34,464 nucleotides of DNA from Tidjanibacter sp. (GTDB lineage: Bacteria > Bacteroidota > Bacteroidia > Bacteroidales > Rikenellaceae), in assembly GCA_017628305.1 (NCBI GenBank), contig JAGBZI010000007.1, positions 1 to 34,464 of the forward strand, written 5' to 3'. The notes below the pieces were generated by a model. That model had not been told where the DNA came from and did no database searches. It saw nothing but the letters and a program-made list of their open reading frames with translations. A program made the position numbers and the translations under genes. This document shows, in pieces, positions 33,475-34,464 of this stretch; the stretch's first letter is position 1; each line of letters opens with the position of its first letter.

Positions 33475-34299
33475 ATGAAACGACTCCTTGCGCTGCTGTG
33501 CTGCGTGCTCGTGTTGGTGGGCTGCACCTCCCGACAGAGAGGCCTCGAGGGCTATTGGGCCCAGTGGGACCCCTCGTCGATTATGGAGGATGTAGCGGGT
33601 GCCGAGGAGCACTTCGAGGAGTGGACCAAGCTGCTGGCCAAGAGCGAGCAGGAGGCTGTGGACCGCTCCGTGGAGGAGTTCTTCGCCGCCATCACCACCG
33701 ACGAGGTGGCGCTCTATGTGGGCTGGGAGTGGATGATGAGCAAGCTCTATGGCTTGGGGGCTGCGGTCCGTAACGAAGGGGCAACACGCCACTTTGTGGA
33801 GCTCGTCGCCAAGGCCGACGCTTGCCCTGTGGTCCTCCGCGAGGAGGCTGCAAGGCTGCTGGAAATCCTCAGCCATAATGAACAAGGCGAGCAGGTGTGC
33901 GACATCCACATCTTCGACCCCCACGGTGGCGCAACCACCCTCCTGAACGAGGTGGACCGCCCAACCCTCCTGATGGTCATCGACACCACCTGCCCATCGT
34001 GTGTGGACATTATGGATAGCGTGGAGGAGTGCAAGGTGTTGTGGGATGCCTCGCGCAAGGGGCAGTTGGAGCTGCTGGTCATCTCACTTGGTCAGTCGCC
34101 CGAGGATGTTGGTAGGCTGGCAGAGAGTAGGCCTTCGCCATGGCGGCTGTTTTGCGCCCCCTTTGGAGCTCTTGACGAGGCCTATTTCGACACCACAGCC
34201 GCACCCTTTATGCTGCTGCTCAATGGTGATGGCACCGTGGAGGTGGATATCACCCGCAGCATCGACGAGGTGGCAACTGTGCTGAAAAACAAGGAATAG
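33475..34299 (+). CDS. DUF5106-like lipoprotein with thioredoxin-fold C-terminus
   Basis: The 274-residue protein has a lipoprotein signal ('VLVGC', Cys17), an alpha-helical N-terminal half typical of DUF5106 ('GYWAQWDPSSIMED', 'FEEWTKLLAKSEQEAVDRSV') and a thioredoxin-like C-terminal half with 'DTTCPSCVDIM' (Cys173-P-S-Cys176), 'LLVISLGQSPEDVG' and 'AAPFMLLLNGDGTVEVD'. It starts 9 bp after the DUF4832-type gene, so it is almost certainly in the same operon and is its last gene in the window. It may keep cysteine residues of exported proteins reduced, or act as an isomerase, at the outer or inner membrane. The partner is unknown. Confidence 0.72.
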   Translation: MKRLLALLCCVLVLVGCTSRQRGLEGYWAQWDPSSIMEDVAGAEEHFEEWTKLLAKSEQEAVDRSVEEFFAAITTDEVALYVGWEWMMSKLYGLGAAVRNEGATRHFVELVAKADACPVVLREEAARLLEILSHNEQGEQVCDIHIFDPHGGATTLLNEVDRPTLLMVIDTTCPSCVDIMDSVEECKVLWDASRKGQLELLVISLGQSPEDVGRLAESRPSPWRLFCAPFGALDEAYFDTTAAPFMLLLNGDGTVEVDITRSIDEVATVLKNKE

Positions 34300-34464
34300 G
34301 GTATTGCAATAACGGTGGCGGCAGGGAGAGTCCCAACGCTACACAACGAACATAAGGTACAATTTCACAGAAAGCCCTATTGCTCGGCCTTGGCGCCGAG
34401 CAACCAAGTCCCGCCTTTTGCAAAGGAGGGATTTAGGGAGGAATGTGAAGGTTTAATTGGTGGC
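34300..34464. other. Non-coding right end with two hairpins
   Basis: No supported gene is seen. TTGCTCGGC (34380-34388) pairs with GCCGAGCAA (34395-34403) around a 6-nt loop, without a T run. Directly after it a second imperfect hairpin forms from TCCC-CCTTT and AAAGG-GGGA (about 34409-34431). The stretch resembles short intergenic palindromic repeats. The operon may end here or beyond the window. Confidence 0.4.

Overview
The window comes from a gut-type Bacteroidales genome. Alistipes or another member of the Rikenellaceae is my best guess, inferred from the high GC for the order together with a SusC/SusD system, many lipoprotein signal peptides, Bacteroidetes-type promoters (TTTG/TTG, 18-21 bp, TAnnTTTG) and A-rich leaders with few Shine-Dalgarno sites. 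I could not run a taxonomic search.

Left part (1-8.1 kb), mostly housekeeping. A truncated GH28 polygalacturonase-like gene lies downstream of dxs (isoprenoid precursors), both on the minus strand. An AT-rich stretch with a broken small secreted ORF precedes a plus-strand pyrH / thioredoxin-like / frr block, which ends in a strong two-way terminator. On the minus strand follow upp, hflX and a tonB-like gene with its own terminator. A tRNA-Ala(GGC) with its own promoter and terminator closes this part.

Right part (8.2-34.4 kb), one carbohydrate-utilisation locus built around galactosamine/N-acetylgalactosamine (GalNAc)-type catabolism. A leftward operon encodes a PfkB sugar kinase, an amidohydrolase-2 lipoprotein and a GH36-like alpha-galactosidase lipoprotein. 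Divergent from it is an AgaR-like DeoR-family repressor, followed by a minus-strand secreted PHP-domain phosphoesterase. A 528-bp regulatory region then drives a long rightward array: agaS (sugar isomerase/deaminase), a KbaZ/GatZ-type tagatose-bisphosphate aldolase subunit, SusC, two paralogous SusDs, four lipoproteins sharing an 'I-DG-F-DW' domain with a 43-residue peptide gene among them, a DUF4874/DUF4832-like lipoprotein, a DMT-family permease, an alkaline phosphatase, a second DUF4832-like lipoprotein and a DUF5106/thioredoxin-like lipoprotein.

How it may work (inference). SusC/SusD and the surface lipoproteins bind and import a glycan carrying alpha-Gal or alpha-GalNAc. The GH36 and DUF4832-type proteins trim it, and the phosphatase and PHP protein may strip phosphate. 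The permease takes a sugar into the cytoplasm, where AgaS, the PfkB kinase and the KbaZ-like protein convert it toward tagatose-1,6-bisphosphate and trioses. Repeated TTTCG/TTTCGTTTTGA elements sit at the divergent promoters of the kinase operon, the regulator, the PHP gene and agaS, and they look like the repressor's operators. A GalNAc kinase, a GalNAc-6-phosphate deacetylase and a catalytic KbaY/GatY aldolase are not in the window.
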